DNA from: Halopseudomonas bauzanensis
Lineage (GTDB): Bacteria > Pseudomonadota > Gammaproteobacteria > Pseudomonadales > Pseudomonadaceae
Length of the DNA: 64,000 nt
Direction: 5' to 3'
Assembly: GCF_900114735.1 (NCBI RefSeq)
Contig: NZ_FOUA01000005.1
Coordinates: forward strand, 62,001 to 126,000
Below are positions 37,911 to 46,858 of this stretch, piece by piece (the first letter of the stretch is position 1; each line of letters begins with the position of its first letter). Under the pieces are notes generated by a model. That model was given only the letters and a program-made list of their open reading frames with translations, ran no database searches and had not been told where the DNA came from. The position numbers and the translations under genes were made by a program.

Positions 37911-39893
37911 GTGAAATCACCATCCTTTGCAGATCTGAGCTGGTCCGCTGACGGACAGCCGTTTTCCACCCAGTTCGGCGATGTGTACTTCTCCCGCGAC
38001 TCGGGATTGGAGGAAACGCGCCATGTGTTCCTGCAACACAACGATCTGCCGCAGCGCTGGGCCGCGCTCCAACCTGGCTCCCGCTTCTGCATCGGCGAAA
38101 CCGGTTTCGGCACCGGCCTGAATTTTCTCTGCGCCTGGCAGCTATGGGACCGGGTCGCTCCCGCCGACGCCCGCCTGCATTTCGTCAGCACCGAAAAGTT
38201 TCCGCTGAGCACCGACGACCTCCATCGCGCCCTGGCGTTATGGCCGGAGTTGCAGCCCTGGGCCGAGCAGTTACTCGCCCATTACAGCGACCTCGCACCC
38301 GGCTGGCAGCAGTTTTCCCTGGCCGATGGCCGCGTCACCCTGACCCTGTTGGTGGGTGATCTGCTGGACAGCCTGCCGCAGTTGGACGCCTCGGTGGATG
38401 CCTGGTTTCTCGATGGCTTCGCCCCGGCGAAGAACCCGGACATGTGGCAGCCGGCTCTCTATGAGCAGATGGCGCGCTTGTCGCATCAGCACACCACGGT
38501 GGCGACCTTTACCAGTGTCGGCGATGTGCGCCGCGGATTGCAGGCGGTCGGCTTTGCCATGCACAAGGTCAAAGGTTATGGCCGCAAGCGCGAGATGCTG
38601 GCCGGGGTGCTGCAACAGCCGTCAGGGCAGCAATGGAGCGCGCCCTGGTATCAACGCCCGGCGCCACCAGCCGACCGGGCACGCACGGCGCTGGTGATCG
38701 GTGCCGGACTGGCCGGTTGCAGTACCGCCTTCGCCCTCGCCCGCCGCGGCTGGCAGGTCACCGTGATCGAGCGCCACGCCACTCCCGCAGCGGAAGCCTC
38801 CGGCAACCCGCAGGGCATCCTCTACACCAAGCTGTCACCGCACCAGACCCCGCTGTCGCGCTTCGTGCAGGCCAGCTATGCCTACAGTCTGCGCCTGCTG
38901 AATGAGGTGCTGGAACCGGGGGAAGACAGCTGGTCGGCCTGCGGTGTGCTGCAGCTCAGTACCGATGACAAGGAGGCTGCGCGCCATCGCCAGCTGGGTG
39001 AACAGGGCTACCCGCCGAGTTTTCTGCACAGCGTTGATGCGGAACAGGCCAGCGCCCTCGCCGGCTTCGGCGTTCAGCGCGCCGGGCTGTTCTTTCCGGG
39101 CGCCGGCTGGGCCAGCCCGCCGATTTTCTGCCAAGCGCTGTTGCGGCACGCCAATATCCGCTTGCTGACCGGCAGCGCAGTGGCACAGTTGGAACAAGGT
39201 GATGGGCAATGGCAGGCATTGGGCGCCAACGGCCAGTGTATTGCCAGCGGCAGCATCGCGGTCATCTGCAGCGCCGCCGACAGTCGCCGTTTCCAGCAGA
39301 GCAGCCATCTGCCGCTCAAGTCCATTCGCGGGCAGATCACCCATTTACCGGCTACCGACGCGAGTCTCGGATTGAAAACGGTGCTGTGCGCCGAGGGCTA
39401 TATTTCCCCCGCGCGCCAGGGCGAGCATCACCTGGGCGCCAGCTTCCGCTTCGATCGGCTGGATACCGAGCCCAGCCCCGAGGAGAACCTGTCGAACCTG
39501 GAGATCCTGACCAGCCTGTCGCCAGCCCTCAGCACCGCCCTGCGGCCGGAACAGTACGATCCGGCGCAGCTGACCGCTCGCGCTGCGCTGCGCTGCACCT
39601 CACCGGATTACCTGCCGCTGATCGGCCCGCTGACCGATGCCGATGCCTTTCGTGCGGATTACGCCGCGCTGGCCAAGGATGCATCGCGCCAGCCAAAGAC
39701 GCCGGCCAGTTGGTACCCCGGCCTGTATCTGAATACCGCCCATGGCTCCCGCGGTCTGGTTACCTGCCCGTTGAGTGGCGAGCTGATCGCCGCCTGGGTC
39801 GAGGGGGAGCCGCTGCCTTTGCCCCGCGACCTGGCCGAGGCCGTGCATCCAAGCCGCTTTCTGTTGCGTCAATTGATCCGCGGCCAGGCCTGA
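37911..39893 (+). CDS. mnmC: Bifunctional tRNA mnm5s2U biosynthesis protein MnmC
   Basis: A 660-residue two-domain enzyme completing the mnm5s2U34 modification. The N-terminal SAM methyltransferase domain (1-240) shows CIGETGFGTGLNFLCAW and DAWFLDGFAPAKNPDMW. The C-terminal FAD-dependent oxidoreductase (about 260-640), which converts cmnm5 to nm5, shows ALVIGAGLAGCSTAFALA and SIRGQITHLP. Both parts are complete, which matches most gammaproteobacteria. The start is GTG, and no ATG nearby would retain the conserved N-terminus. It ends 4 bp from the convergent TauE-family gene. Confidence 0.94.
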   Translation: MKSPSFADLSWSADGQPFSTQFGDVYFSRDSGLEETRHVFLQHNDLPQRWAALQPGSRFCIGETGFGTGLNFLCAWQLWDRVAPADARLHFVSTEKFPLSTDDLHRALALWPELQPWAEQLLAHYSDLAPGWQQFSLADGRVTLTLLVGDLLDSLPQLDASVDAWFLDGFAPAKNPDMWQPALYEQMARLSHQHTTVATFTSVGDVRRGLQAVGFAMHKVKGYGRKREMLAGVLQQPSGQQWSAPWYQRPAPPADRARTALVIGAGLAGCSTAFALARRGWQVTVIERHATPAAEASGNPQGILYTKLSPHQTPLSRFVQASYAYSLRLLNEVLEPGEDSWSACGVLQLSTDDKEAARHRQLGEQGYPPSFLHSVDAEQASALAGFGVQRAGLFFPGAGWASPPIFCQALLRHANIRLLTGSAVAQLEQGDGQWQALGANGQCIASGSIAVICSAADSRRFQQSSHLPLKSIRGQITHLPATDASLGLKTVLCAEGYISPARQGEHHLGASFRFDRLDTEPSPEENLSNLEILTSLSPALSTALRPEQYDPAQLTARAALRCTSPDYLPLIGPLTDADAFRADYAALAKDASRQPKTPASWYPGLYLNTAHGSRGLVTCPLSGELIAAWVEGEPLPLPRDLAEAVHPSRFLLRQLIRGQA

Positions 39894-39896
39894 GGC

Positions 39897-40652
39897 TCAG
39901 AACAGCAGCATGCGGATGCCGTCCCAGAGCAACTTGCAACCGGTAAAGAACAGGAAGAGGTAGCACAATCGGTAGATCAGCTCCTGATTGCTGCGCTGCA
40001 GCAGCCAGAAGCCCATGCGGATGCCGATCGGCGCCAGCGGCAGCAGCACCAGAGCAGTCAGCAACTTGCTGGTGTCGAATTGTCCGAGCTGGATATAGGC
40101 CGGTACCTTGGCCAGATTCACCACGGCAAAGAATACCGCGATGGTGCCCATCAGTACGGTCTTGTCGAGTTTCTGCGGCAACAGGTAGATATTGATCGGC
40201 GGCCCGCCGGCGTGGATGCCGAAACTGGTGAAGCCAGCGACCGCGCCCCAGAACCCGCCCCGCCAGTTGCTTACCCCACGTACCGGCGGCTCGCCCTTGC
40301 GCAACCAGATGTTCAGGGTAAACACCACGGCGATGATACCGACCATCAATCGAATATGGGCGTCACTCATCCAGCGAAAACTCAGCCAGGCCAACAGCGT
40401 ACCGACCAGCGCCGCCGGAATGATGATCTTCAGATTGGGGATACTCCAGCGACCGCGGAAGGTGCGTAGTGCCACCAGATCCATGGTACAGAGGATCGGC
40501 AGCAGGATGGCGGCGGCCTCCTGCGGCGGCATGACCAGGGACATCAGCGGGACGGAAAGAATAGCGATGTTGCCGCCAAAGCCACCCTTGGCGATGCCGT
40601 ACAACAACACGGCGGGGATGGCGGCCAGATAGAACAGCGGGTCGGTGATCAT
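39897..40652 (-). CDS. TauE/SafE-family sulfite/organosulfur exporter-like permease
   Basis: A 251-residue membrane protein with about eight helices. It shows ILYGIAKGGFGGNIAILSVPLMSLVMPPQEAAAILLP near the N-terminus and WRGGFWGAVAGFTSFGIHAGGPPINIYLLPQKLDK in the middle, the paired glycine-rich motifs of the TauE/SafE family. Members export sulfite, sulfoacetate or related anions; the substrate is unknown here. Confidence 0.88.
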   Translation of the reverse strand: MITDPLFYLAAIPAVLLYGIAKGGFGGNIAILSVPLMSLVMPPQEAAAILLPILCTMDLVALRTFRGRWSIPNLKIIIPAALVGTLLAWLSFRWMSDAHIRLMVGIIAVVFTLNIWLRKGEPPVRGVSNWRGGFWGAVAGFTSFGIHAGGPPINIYLLPQKLDKTVLMGTIAVFFAVVNLAKVPAYIQLGQFDTSKLLTALVLLPLAPIGIRMGFWLLQRSNQELIYRLCYLFLFFTGCKLLWDGIRMLLF

Positions 40653-40729
40653 TGGAACCAGTCATATCAACAAAGGCGCTCAGTGTATCATTGACGCAAC
40701 ACGGCACAGTCATCCAGGAAGTAGACCTT

Positions 40730-40972
40730 ATGCTGATACCCCATACCCTGCTCGACCCCGACGTATTCCAGCGCATGCTGGAGGACTTCGTCACCCGCGA
40801 TGGCACCGATAACGGCTATGACGACACCCTGAGCCAGCGCGTGGAGCGTTTGCGCCGGCTGATCGAACGTGGCGAAGTGCTGATCGTATTCCATCCCGAC
40901 ACCGGCGATACCAGCCTGAGCCACCGCCGGGATGTTCCCGCCGAATTGCTGTGGGATGCCGCCGAGGATTGA
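40730..40972 (+). CDS. YheU family protein (UPF0270)
   Basis: An 80-residue cytoplasmic protein: MLIPHTLLDPDVFQRMLEDFVTRDGTDNG, then LSQRVERLRRLIERGEVLIVFHPDTGDTSLS. This is the UPF0270/YheU pattern, with no known function. The ATG follows CAGGAAGTAGACCTT; the frame is open upstream but family members begin at this MLIP. Confidence 0.88.
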   Translation: MLIPHTLLDPDVFQRMLEDFVTRDGTDNGYDDTLSQRVERLRRLIERGEVLIVFHPDTGDTSLSHRRDVPAELLWDAAED

Positions 40973-41083
40973 GAGCCGCCCTGCTTCAGGGTGACGCAGG
41001 GCCACCATGGCGCTTGGAGGATGCCAAGCGAAGGACTAAGATAGAGGTCTTTACACCCCCATGCGGGTTTGACGAGGTAAACG

Positions 41084-41368
41084 ATGAAATTGCGCTCCCC
41101 CCTGATTATTGCTGCCCTGCTGGGTTTTGCTGCCACCGCATCGGCCCAGACCGTTGTGTGCACCCCGGAAGCAGCCCTGAAGAAAGCTGAAGAAACCGCG
41201 GTCACCATCAACCGCATCGCTGCCGGCAACCCGGACAAGGCGGAGCGCATGCATGAACAGCTCAAGGCCCTCCAGGAGCGCGACCCCACCCAGAGCCACC
41301 ATGGCGCCTGTGAAGCCTATGACCGCATCATCAAGGAACTGAAGCAGCAAGACGCCAGCGGCAACTGA
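41084..41368 (+). CDS. Small secreted protein with two cysteines (unknown)
   Basis: A 94-residue protein I do not recognise. It has a clear signal peptide (MKLRSPLIIAALLGFAATASA, cut before QTVV), leaving a mature protein of about 73 residues, mainly helical, with two cysteines (VVCTPEAAL and HGACEAYDR) that could form a disulfide linking its ends. GACGAGGTAAACG precedes the ATG. It is monocistronic, between the YheU gene and a REPIN. Confidence 0.78.
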   Translation: MKLRSPLIIAALLGFAATASAQTVVCTPEAALKKAEETAVTINRIAAGNPDKAERMHEQLKALQERDPTQSHHGACEAYDRIIKELKQQDASGN

Positions 41369-41440
41369 ATAGTCATAAGGGCTGACTGTGTTGCAGACAC
41401 CTCAGCCCGCTGCACGCCCTGTTCGGAGTTAGGTCTGTCT

Positions 41441-41506
41441 TGTGGGAGCGGGCTTGCCCGCGAACAGGCCTGACAGAACTCCTCGCGGCCAAGGCCGCTC
41501 CCACAA
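41441..41506. repeat. REPIN between the small secreted protein gene and recR
   Basis: This copy has the best REP consensus in the window: left arm GTGGGAGCGGGCTTGCCCGC (41442-41461) and right arm TCGCGGCCAAGGCCGCTCCC (41483-41502) followed by ACAA, separated by about 18 bases containing TGACAGAA. It forms a long hairpin and lies between convergent genes. Confidence 0.9.
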
Positions 41507-41516
41507 GAAATCGGAA

Positions 41517-42116
41517 TCAGCCAATCGCCGTTCGCCCAGCCAACGCATGGGCCAGCGTCCCGCCATCGATGAATTCCAGCTCGCCTCCCAGTGGCACCCC
41601 GTGGGCAATGCGCGATACCTTGATCCCCAGCGGTTTGAGCAGCCCGGCGATATAATGCGCCGTCGCCTCCCCTTCCACCGTCGGATTGGTTGCCAGAATC
41701 ACCTCGGCCACCGCGCTGCCTTCGACGCGCTCCAGCAACGCCGGAATACCAATCTCTTCCGGCCCCAGGCCATCAATAGGTGACAGGTGGCCCTTGAGCA
41801 CGAAATAGCGCCCTCGAAAGCTGCCCGCCATTTCCACTGCCCACACATCCGCCGGGCTCTGCAACACACACAGCAACCCATCATCCCGGCGCGGGTCATC
41901 ACACATATCACATATTTCGGTCTCGCTCAGCGTCCGGCAACGGCGGCAGTAACCCACGCCTTCCATCGCCGACTCCAGCGCATGGGCCAGGTGCCGCCCC
42001 GCTTCACGATCGCGCTCCAGCAGGTTCAGCGCCATGCGCTGCGCGGTTTTCGGCCCAACGCCGGGCAGCCCGCGCAATGCATCGATCAATTGGCGAATCA
42101 GGGGACTGAAACTCAT
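41517..42116 (-). CDS. recR: Recombination mediator RecR
   Basis: A 199-residue DNA-repair protein of the RecFOR pathway. It has an N-terminal helix-hairpin-helix ([23 protein letters not shown]), a four-cysteine zinc motif ([16 protein letters not shown]), and a Toprim domain ([47 protein letters not shown]). It is the last gene of dnaX-ybaB-recR, a conserved set. Confidence 0.95.
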   Translation of the reverse strand: MSFSPLIRQLIDALRGLPGVGPKTAQRMALNLLERDREAGRHLAHALESAMEGVGYCRRCRTLSETEICDMCDDPRRDDGLLCVLQSPADVWAVEMAGSFRGRYFVLKGHLSPIDGLGPEEIGIPALLERVEGSAVAEVILATNPTVEGEATAHYIAGLLKPLGIKVSRIAHGVPLGGELEFIDGGTLAHALAGRTAIG

Positions 42117-42135
42117 ACCGATATGGCTCTCTCGT

Positions 42136-42462
42136 TCAGAAGGGCATCTTGAAGCCGTCAGGCAGATTCATGCCCGCGGTCAGGCCGGCCATTTTCTCCT
42201 GGTTCTGCTGTTCCAGCTTGCGCACCGCATCATTGAATGCCGCGGCAATCAGATCTTCGAGCACTTCCTTGTCTTCGGTCATCAGGCTGTCATCAATATT
42301 GACGCGGCGCACGTCGTGCCGCCCGGTCATGACGACGGAAACCAGCCCGGCACCGGATTGCCCGGTCACCTCGGCGTTGGCCAGCTCTTCCTGCATCTTC
42401 TGCATTTTTTCCTGCATCTGCTGGGCCTGCTTCATCAGGCCTGACATGCCACCTTTCATCAT
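42136..42462 (-). CDS. YbaB/EbfC nucleoid-associated protein
   Basis: A 108-residue DNA-binding protein. The start [25 protein letters not shown] and [26 protein letters not shown] are the YbaB signature. It lies between dnaX and recR with gaps of about 20 bp, the conserved order. Confidence 0.93.
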   Translation of the reverse strand: MMKGGMSGLMKQAQQMQEKMQKMQEELANAEVTGQSGAGLVSVVMTGRHDVRRVNIDDSLMTEDKEVLEDLIAAAFNDAVRKLEQQNQEKMAGLTAGMNLPDGFKMPF

Positions 42463-42483
42463 GGTCGTTTCCTCATAAGGGGT

Positions 42484-44490
42484 TCAAGCATCGAGCGGGC
42501 GGATACTGTCATCACAGATCTGCGCCGCAAAATCGTTGATCAGCGCCTGCACCAGCGGGTCGCTCTGTATGTTCGCCTCGGCTTCCTTCTGCCGGGCCAC
42601 CCGCCGCCGGGCTGCCGCTACCGCAGGGGTTTCCTGCGTGGGCGCCTGGACCGTAACGGTCAAAGTTACTGGTTGGCCTTGCTGCTCGGTAATGGCCTTT
42701 TCCAGACGCTGGCGATGATTTTCGTTGTACAGCGCGCTGTGACCTGGGTCCAGATGCAACTGCCAGGCGGCGCCCTCGACAGCGACCAGTTGGCAATGGG
42801 CGGCAATGCTCTGGGTCAGGCCAGCCACACCCAGGCGCGGATACAGCTCCAGCCATTGGGCGGCAAGGCCGATGGCCGGAGGCAGATCGCTGACATCCTC
42901 TTCGGCGGCCTCGACCGGAGCGCTGTCCGCCGCCGGCTCCCAGTCGCTCAGATAATCGCTGACATCCAGTTCATCATCACTGTCGGGGCTGAAACTGTCA
43001 TCGGGCGGTGCATCCTGCAACCACTCGGGGGGAGCGTCCGCTGCTGGCGGGTTCGGCTCGCTTGGCGTTGTCGGCTCCTCGACCACCGGTGCAGGTGCCG
43101 CCACGGGGCTGGCAGCGGACTGCGGCGCGGGAGTGGCCGGAGCTGACGGCTCGACAGTCGGTTCGACCGTTGGCTCCACAACCGGCGTGATCGGTGAAGC
43201 GGGTTTCGGCGGTGCCTGCACGGCAGCCGGCGTCGTAACCGGCGCGGCCTGCGTGGTCGGCCTGGCGGTTACGGAATCAGCTGCGGCCTGGCTGATCCCC
43301 GGGGACTTTCCCGGGTCGCCAGCCGCAGCCGGTACGGGGCTCGGCTGTATTGTTGGCGGCGTTTGCACGAGCCCGGCCGGTGCCGCGTTGCCGGTGTGTT
43401 GTAGCGTGCCGGGGCGAAACGCCAACATACGCAGCAGCGCCATCTCGAAACCGCCACGCGGGTCCGGTGCCAGTGGCAGGTCACGACGACCGTGCAGGGC
43501 CAGTTGATAGAACAGCTGCACATCCTCGGCGCTGACCTGCCCGGCCAGCTCCAGGACCCGCGCCTGGTCACCCAGGCTGTTATCCGCCGCCTCCGGCAAT
43601 ACCTGGGCGATGGCCACTCGCTGCAGGGTGGATATCAGCTCGGCCAGCACGCCCGCAAAATCAGCGCCCTGCTCAGCCAGCTCGGCAACAGCGGCGAGAA
43701 GCGCGCGCGCATCCCCGGTGGCCAGTGCCTGCAGCAGCCCGAATACCTGACCGTGATCGATGGTGCCGAGCATGCTGCGCACCTCGGCGGCCTGCAGCTG
43801 GCCATTCCCGAAGGCGATGGCCTGATCGGTGAGGCTCAGGCCGTCGCGCATGGAGCCATCGGCGGCGCGGCCGAGCAGCCACAGCGACTCGTCATCGAAG
43901 GGTACCTGCTCTTCGGCCAGCACATGGCGCAGGTGCTCGACCACCTTTTCCGGCAACATGTTCTTCAACGAGAACTGCAGGCAGCGGGACAGGATGGTGA
44001 CCGGCAGTTTCTGCGGATCGGTGGTCGCCAACAGGAATTTGACGTGAGCCGGCGGCTCTTCCAGAGTCTTCAACAAGGCGTTGAAGCTGTGGCTGGAGAG
44101 CATGTGCACTTCGTCGATGAGATAGACCTTGAAGCGCCCGCGCGTGGGTGCGTACTGCACATTGTCCAGCAGCTCGCGGGTGTCCTCGACCTTGGTTCGG
44201 CTGGCCGCGTCGACTTCGATCAGATCGACGAAACGCCCCTCGTCGATTTCCCGACAGGCCGAACAGACGCCGCAGGGCTCCGAACTGACACCCGCCTCGC
44301 AGTTCAGGCACTTGGCCAGAATGCGCGCGATGGTGGTCTTGCCGACCCCGCGGGTGCCGGTGAACAGATAGGCGTGGTGCAGGCGATTGTGATCCAGCGC
44401 ATTGATCAGCGCCTGCAGCACGTGGGTCTGGCCGACCATCTCACGGAACAGGCGCGGACGCCATTTGCGGGCTAATACCTGGTAACTCAT
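42484..44490 (-). CDS. dnaX: DNA polymerase III subunit gamma/tau DnaX
   Basis: Clamp-loader ATPase and organiser of the replicase. The 668-residue product begins MSYQVLARKWRPRLF, has Walker A GTRGVGKTT, the zinc cysteines CLNCEAGVSSEPCGVCSAC, LIDEVHMLS and the SRC sensor, then a long Pro/Ala/Thr/Val-rich linker (about 370-500, with VEPTVEPTVEPS repeats) and the tau-specific domain. I see no A-rich slippery heptamer in the linker that would yield a frameshifted gamma. Start choice: this ATG opens at the conserved N-terminus; in-frame ATG at 44514 and TTG at 44520 lie upstream. Confidence 0.95.
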   Translation of the reverse strand: MSYQVLARKWRPRLFREMVGQTHVLQALINALDHNRLHHAYLFTGTRGVGKTTIARILAKCLNCEAGVSSEPCGVCSACREIDEGRFVDLIEVDAASRTKVEDTRELLDNVQYAPTRGRFKVYLIDEVHMLSSHSFNALLKTLEEPPAHVKFLLATTDPQKLPVTILSRCLQFSLKNMLPEKVVEHLRHVLAEEQVPFDDESLWLLGRAADGSMRDGLSLTDQAIAFGNGQLQAAEVRSMLGTIDHGQVFGLLQALATGDARALLAAVAELAEQGADFAGVLAELISTLQRVAIAQVLPEAADNSLGDQARVLELAGQVSAEDVQLFYQLALHGRRDLPLAPDPRGGFEMALLRMLAFRPGTLQHTGNAAPAGLVQTPPTIQPSPVPAAAGDPGKSPGISQAAADSVTARPTTQAAPVTTPAAVQAPPKPASPITPVVEPTVEPTVEPSAPATPAPQSAASPVAAPAPVVEEPTTPSEPNPPAADAPPEWLQDAPPDDSFSPDSDDELDVSDYLSDWEPAADSAPVEAAEEDVSDLPPAIGLAAQWLELYPRLGVAGLTQSIAAHCQLVAVEGAAWQLHLDPGHSALYNENHRQRLEKAITEQQGQPVTLTVTVQAPTQETPAVAAARRRVARQKEAEANIQSDPLVQALINDFAAQICDDSIRPLDA

Positions 44491-44615
44491 CGAGGGGCTG
44501 CTATCCGGTGTCATTGGCAAGCAGCTACTGTACCTTAAAGCGCCTAATCAATGCGAGATTCGCGCCTGTCGGCTCGCCCTGTGGGAGAGGCTGATCGGGA
44601 ACCGATACTGGTGAT

Positions 44616-44680
44616 GGGAAAGCGGGCTTGCCCGCGAAGCTGATCTGCCAGTTGCTTCGCGGCCAAGCCCGCTCCCACAA
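44616..44680. repeat. REPIN upstream of dnaX
   Basis: Left arm AGCGGGCTTGCCCGCGAAGC (44621-44640) and right arm GCTTCGCGGCCAAGCCCGCT (44654-44673), followed by CCCACAA, are separated by about 13 bases including TGCCAGTT. The two arms are almost fully complementary. It sits between dnaX and the lipase gene, both on the reverse strand. Confidence 0.88.
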
Positions 44681-44695
44681 AGAGGGGGCGTCCGT

Positions 44696-44730
44696 GACCG
44701 GGTCAGCGTGACCCGGTCAACGTGACCCGG
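44696..44730. repeat. Inverted repeat with an extra half copy
   Basis: GACCGGGTCA-GCG-TGACCCGGTC is a perfect 10-bp inverted repeat (44696-44718), followed directly by a third copy of the half-site, CGTGACCCGG (44721-44730). It lies 27 bases past the lipase stop codon on the transcribed side, so it can act as its terminator hairpin, though without a T-run. Confidence 0.6.
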
Positions 44731-44756
44731 ACGAGTTCCTTTCGACCTCGGGCGCT

Positions 44757-46160
44757 TCAGTCTTGAACGTAGTCGTTGAAAGTCAACGAGATACGATGCT
44801 GCGACGAAGGCAGATTCGGTACGTTCAGCGTTTGCTTGTTGTCGGTATCACCGCGCGGGGTGCTGACCACGGAGATAACCCCATCCGCCGGTGTGCTGGC
44901 AGGCATGTACACATCCACGCCCCACTGGAACGGCTGCTCCGGGAAATACGGTAGCGGATCGCCAGTCGTCACCGCTGGAGTGGCTTCATCGTCATGTACG
45001 TGAATGCCGATATTCCTGCTACCGATGGCCGGGTCAATGATATTCACTGCCGGCTGATCGCCCCACAGCAGGCTGGTGGTGGAAATCTCCAGCAGATCGT
45101 TATCGGTGCCGCGGTCGCCCCACCATTCCATGTCCCGGGAGATCACCAGGGAGGCGTGATCATCACTGGCGTTGGTATTTTCCTCGATCACGGAGCCGGC
45201 CTGCGAGGTGTTCAAGCGCACCAGCGCGCTGTTGCGGATCAGCGGCTGACGATAGAAGTGATGCTCGGAACGACCCGGTCGCAACAGCTGGAATTCGTAG
45301 TAGGCGGTCGGATCGAGCGTCACCGGACCCCAGTTGCCGTTGGCCGTGATGCTGAAGGTATCCAATGGCGCCGCTTCGAGACGCTCACCGGTATCGGGGT
45401 CTATTTCCCAAACCTGCAGCGTGGTCCCGGCAGCACCGGTATTGGCTGGGAAATAAACCGCCCGACCGGCAATTTCCACCTCATCCCGCTGTGGCAGAAT
45501 CTCGGTGCGCACCGGCTCGACACCTGTGAAGAATTCAAACTGGGCGGCGAAAGAGGCTTCCGAGGTGGCCGCCTGGACATGAGTCTCATCAGGCACGTAG
45601 GCGTTCACTTCACCGAGCCGCCGGGTTTCATCGACAAACAGCCCCATGCAGTTGGAGTCGCCCGGGCAACTCTCGCCTGTCGCGCCGTCGATGGCAACAT
45701 AGCCAGCCACCTTGGCTTCCCGGTCCGGATTGGCCACGTAGTAGCCGCAAACCGCCGTACCCAGGGAGTGGCAAGCCAGATAGACCTGATCCGCCCCGAA
45801 CTCCGCCAGCACGTTATCGACGAACCCATCCAGGTCACCACTCAGGCCGCCGGTAAGGGCCCTGTTGATCTCTACCGCCCCTGCCGTGCTGTATTCGTAG
45901 GCCACCACATGGTCTTCGGGGTAGCCGTTGCTGGCAAAGCGCATCGCCTGGGTCTGGTACTGGGAGGCCGAGCCAGCGGTGCCGTGTACGAAGATGACCG
46001 GCAGGATCCGATCCTCATCGATATCCGGCATATCCGGAGAGCCAGGCCAGGAAACCCGATCCGAGCCGGAGCCGCCGAGACAACCGGTCAACACACCACA
46101 GAGAAGCAGAAAAAACACGCCGAGCGCGGGCACGCGGGCCCTGGGAAATGCCATATCCAT
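44757..46160 (-). CDS. Lipoprotein alpha/beta-hydrolase (lipase/esterase-like)
   Basis: A 467-residue lipoprotein. The signal peptide ends in lipobox LTGC (Cys27), followed by a Gly/Ser/Pro linker. The hydrolase domain shows PVIFVHGTAGSASQY (oxyanion side) and the nucleophile elbow CHSLG with Ser132, where the usual first glycine of GxSxG is Cys130. A further ~200 residues form a beta-rich C-terminal region ending RISLTFNDYVQD. This looks like a surface or periplasmic esterase of the large lipase type seen in hydrocarbon- and polyester-using bacteria; the substrate is unknown. The start could also be the ATG two codons later. Confidence 0.78.
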   Translation of the reverse strand: MDMAFPRARVPALGVFFLLLCGVLTGCLGGSGSDRVSWPGSPDMPDIDEDRILPVIFVHGTAGSASQYQTQAMRFASNGYPEDHVVAYEYSTAGAVEINRALTGGLSGDLDGFVDNVLAEFGADQVYLACHSLGTAVCGYYVANPDREAKVAGYVAIDGATGESCPGDSNCMGLFVDETRRLGEVNAYVPDETHVQAATSEASFAAQFEFFTGVEPVRTEILPQRDEVEIAGRAVYFPANTGAAGTTLQVWEIDPDTGERLEAAPLDTFSITANGNWGPVTLDPTAYYEFQLLRPGRSEHHFYRQPLIRNSALVRLNTSQAGSVIEENTNASDDHASLVISRDMEWWGDRGTDNDLLEISTTSLLWGDQPAVNIIDPAIGSRNIGIHVHDDEATPAVTTGDPLPYFPEQPFQWGVDVYMPASTPADGVISVVSTPRGDTDNKQTLNVPNLPSSQHRISLTFNDYVQD

Positions 46161-46344
46161 GTTCGATTACCCTTATTGTTGTTATCAGTCAGACACGATG
46201 AGACATTAGTAGATATAAGCTCGCTTCGCCACTGAAAGAGCTAACGTATCAGCAAAGGACAGGCAGACGAATAGACCGGAAGTCGGCAAGACAAGGGCGT
46301 ATGAGACGCGGAATAAGAATGGGGGGATAACGGAAACGAGAAGG

Positions 46345-46466
46345 CTATGGGTGGCAACCCTGCCAGCCGCACCCCGGCACACGATATAACCGCTGCGGCT
46401 GCTCCCTTCCGGGCCTGACCGGGTTCACGGCGAATCATTGCGAGGGGACCGACAGGGTCACCATAG
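46345..46466 (-). ncRNA. ffs: 4.5S signal recognition particle RNA
   Basis: The reverse strand reads GTGAACCCGGTCAGGCCCGG then AAGGGAGCAGCC, the SRP RNA apical domain with its GGAA tetraloop and the symmetric and asymmetric internal loops bound by Ffh. The flanks pair as a long helix (CTATGG at the 5' end with CCATAG at the 3' end, plus ACCCTG with CAGGGT). The ends are estimated from this terminal pairing and may be off by a few bases. A T-rich stretch (CTTCTCGTTT) after the helix could serve as terminator. Confidence 0.93.
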
Positions 46467-46492
46467 CGTGCCCTGCAGATGAGGGCCGCGCT

Positions 46493-46520
46493 ATTGTAAC
46501 GACTTGCGCGCAAGTTACAA
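46493..46520 (-). promoter_or_regulatory. Putative sigma-70 promoter of ffs
   Basis: On the reverse strand, TTGTAA (46515-46520) and TACAAT (46493-46498) are separated by 16 bases. They are placed about 27 bases upstream of the predicted mature 5' end, leaving a short leader of the kind that RNase P removes in E. coli. Confidence 0.55.
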
Positions 46521-46627
46521 CCCACAATCGTGTCTGGGATGCGCAGCCGAGACGCAAATACGCCATGCCTGACGGCTTGCCCTCCTCGCGTATAATGAGG
46601 GCCGATTCGACTGCCGGAGACCCGACC

Positions 46628-46858
46628 ATGCAACCTGAAGACCTGCAACTGCTGGTCACCCGTGAAATGCCCTTCGGCAAGTATCAGGGCCGGCTGATCG
46701 CCGACCTGCCCGGCCATTACCTCAACTGGTTCGCCCGTGAAGGCTTCCCCAAGGGGGAAATCGGCCGCCTGCTGGAACTGATGCAGGAAATCGATCACAA
46801 CGGTCTGTCCGCCCTGCTCGACCCGCTGCGCCATCGGCCGCCGGTCAGGCGCCCATGA
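46628..46858 (+). CDS. DUF3820 family protein
   Basis: A 76-residue protein: LLVTREMPFGKYQGRLIADLPGHYLNWFAREGFPKGEIGRLLELMQEI. The MPFGKYxG and Tyr-Leu-x-Trp-Phe motifs define DUF3820, a small domain also found next to nucleases; function unknown. The ATG follows CCGGAGACCCGACC. Its last 14 bases overlap the convergent AEC transporter gene. Confidence 0.85.
   Translation: MQPEDLQLLVTREMPFGKYQGRLIADLPGHYLNWFAREGFPKGEIGRLLELMQEIDHNGLSALLDPLRHRPPVRRP

Noticed and set aside
43130-43200. Tandem repeat VEPTVEPTVEPS coding stretch as a mobile or CRISPR-like repeat
   Set aside because: It is an in-frame short peptide repeat in the flexible dnaX linker, not an independent DNA element.
42960-43420. 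Programmed frameshift site in dnaX
   Set aside because: The Pro/Ala/Thr-rich linker has no A-AAA-AAG-like heptamer, so there is no sequence support for an E. coli-type gamma product.
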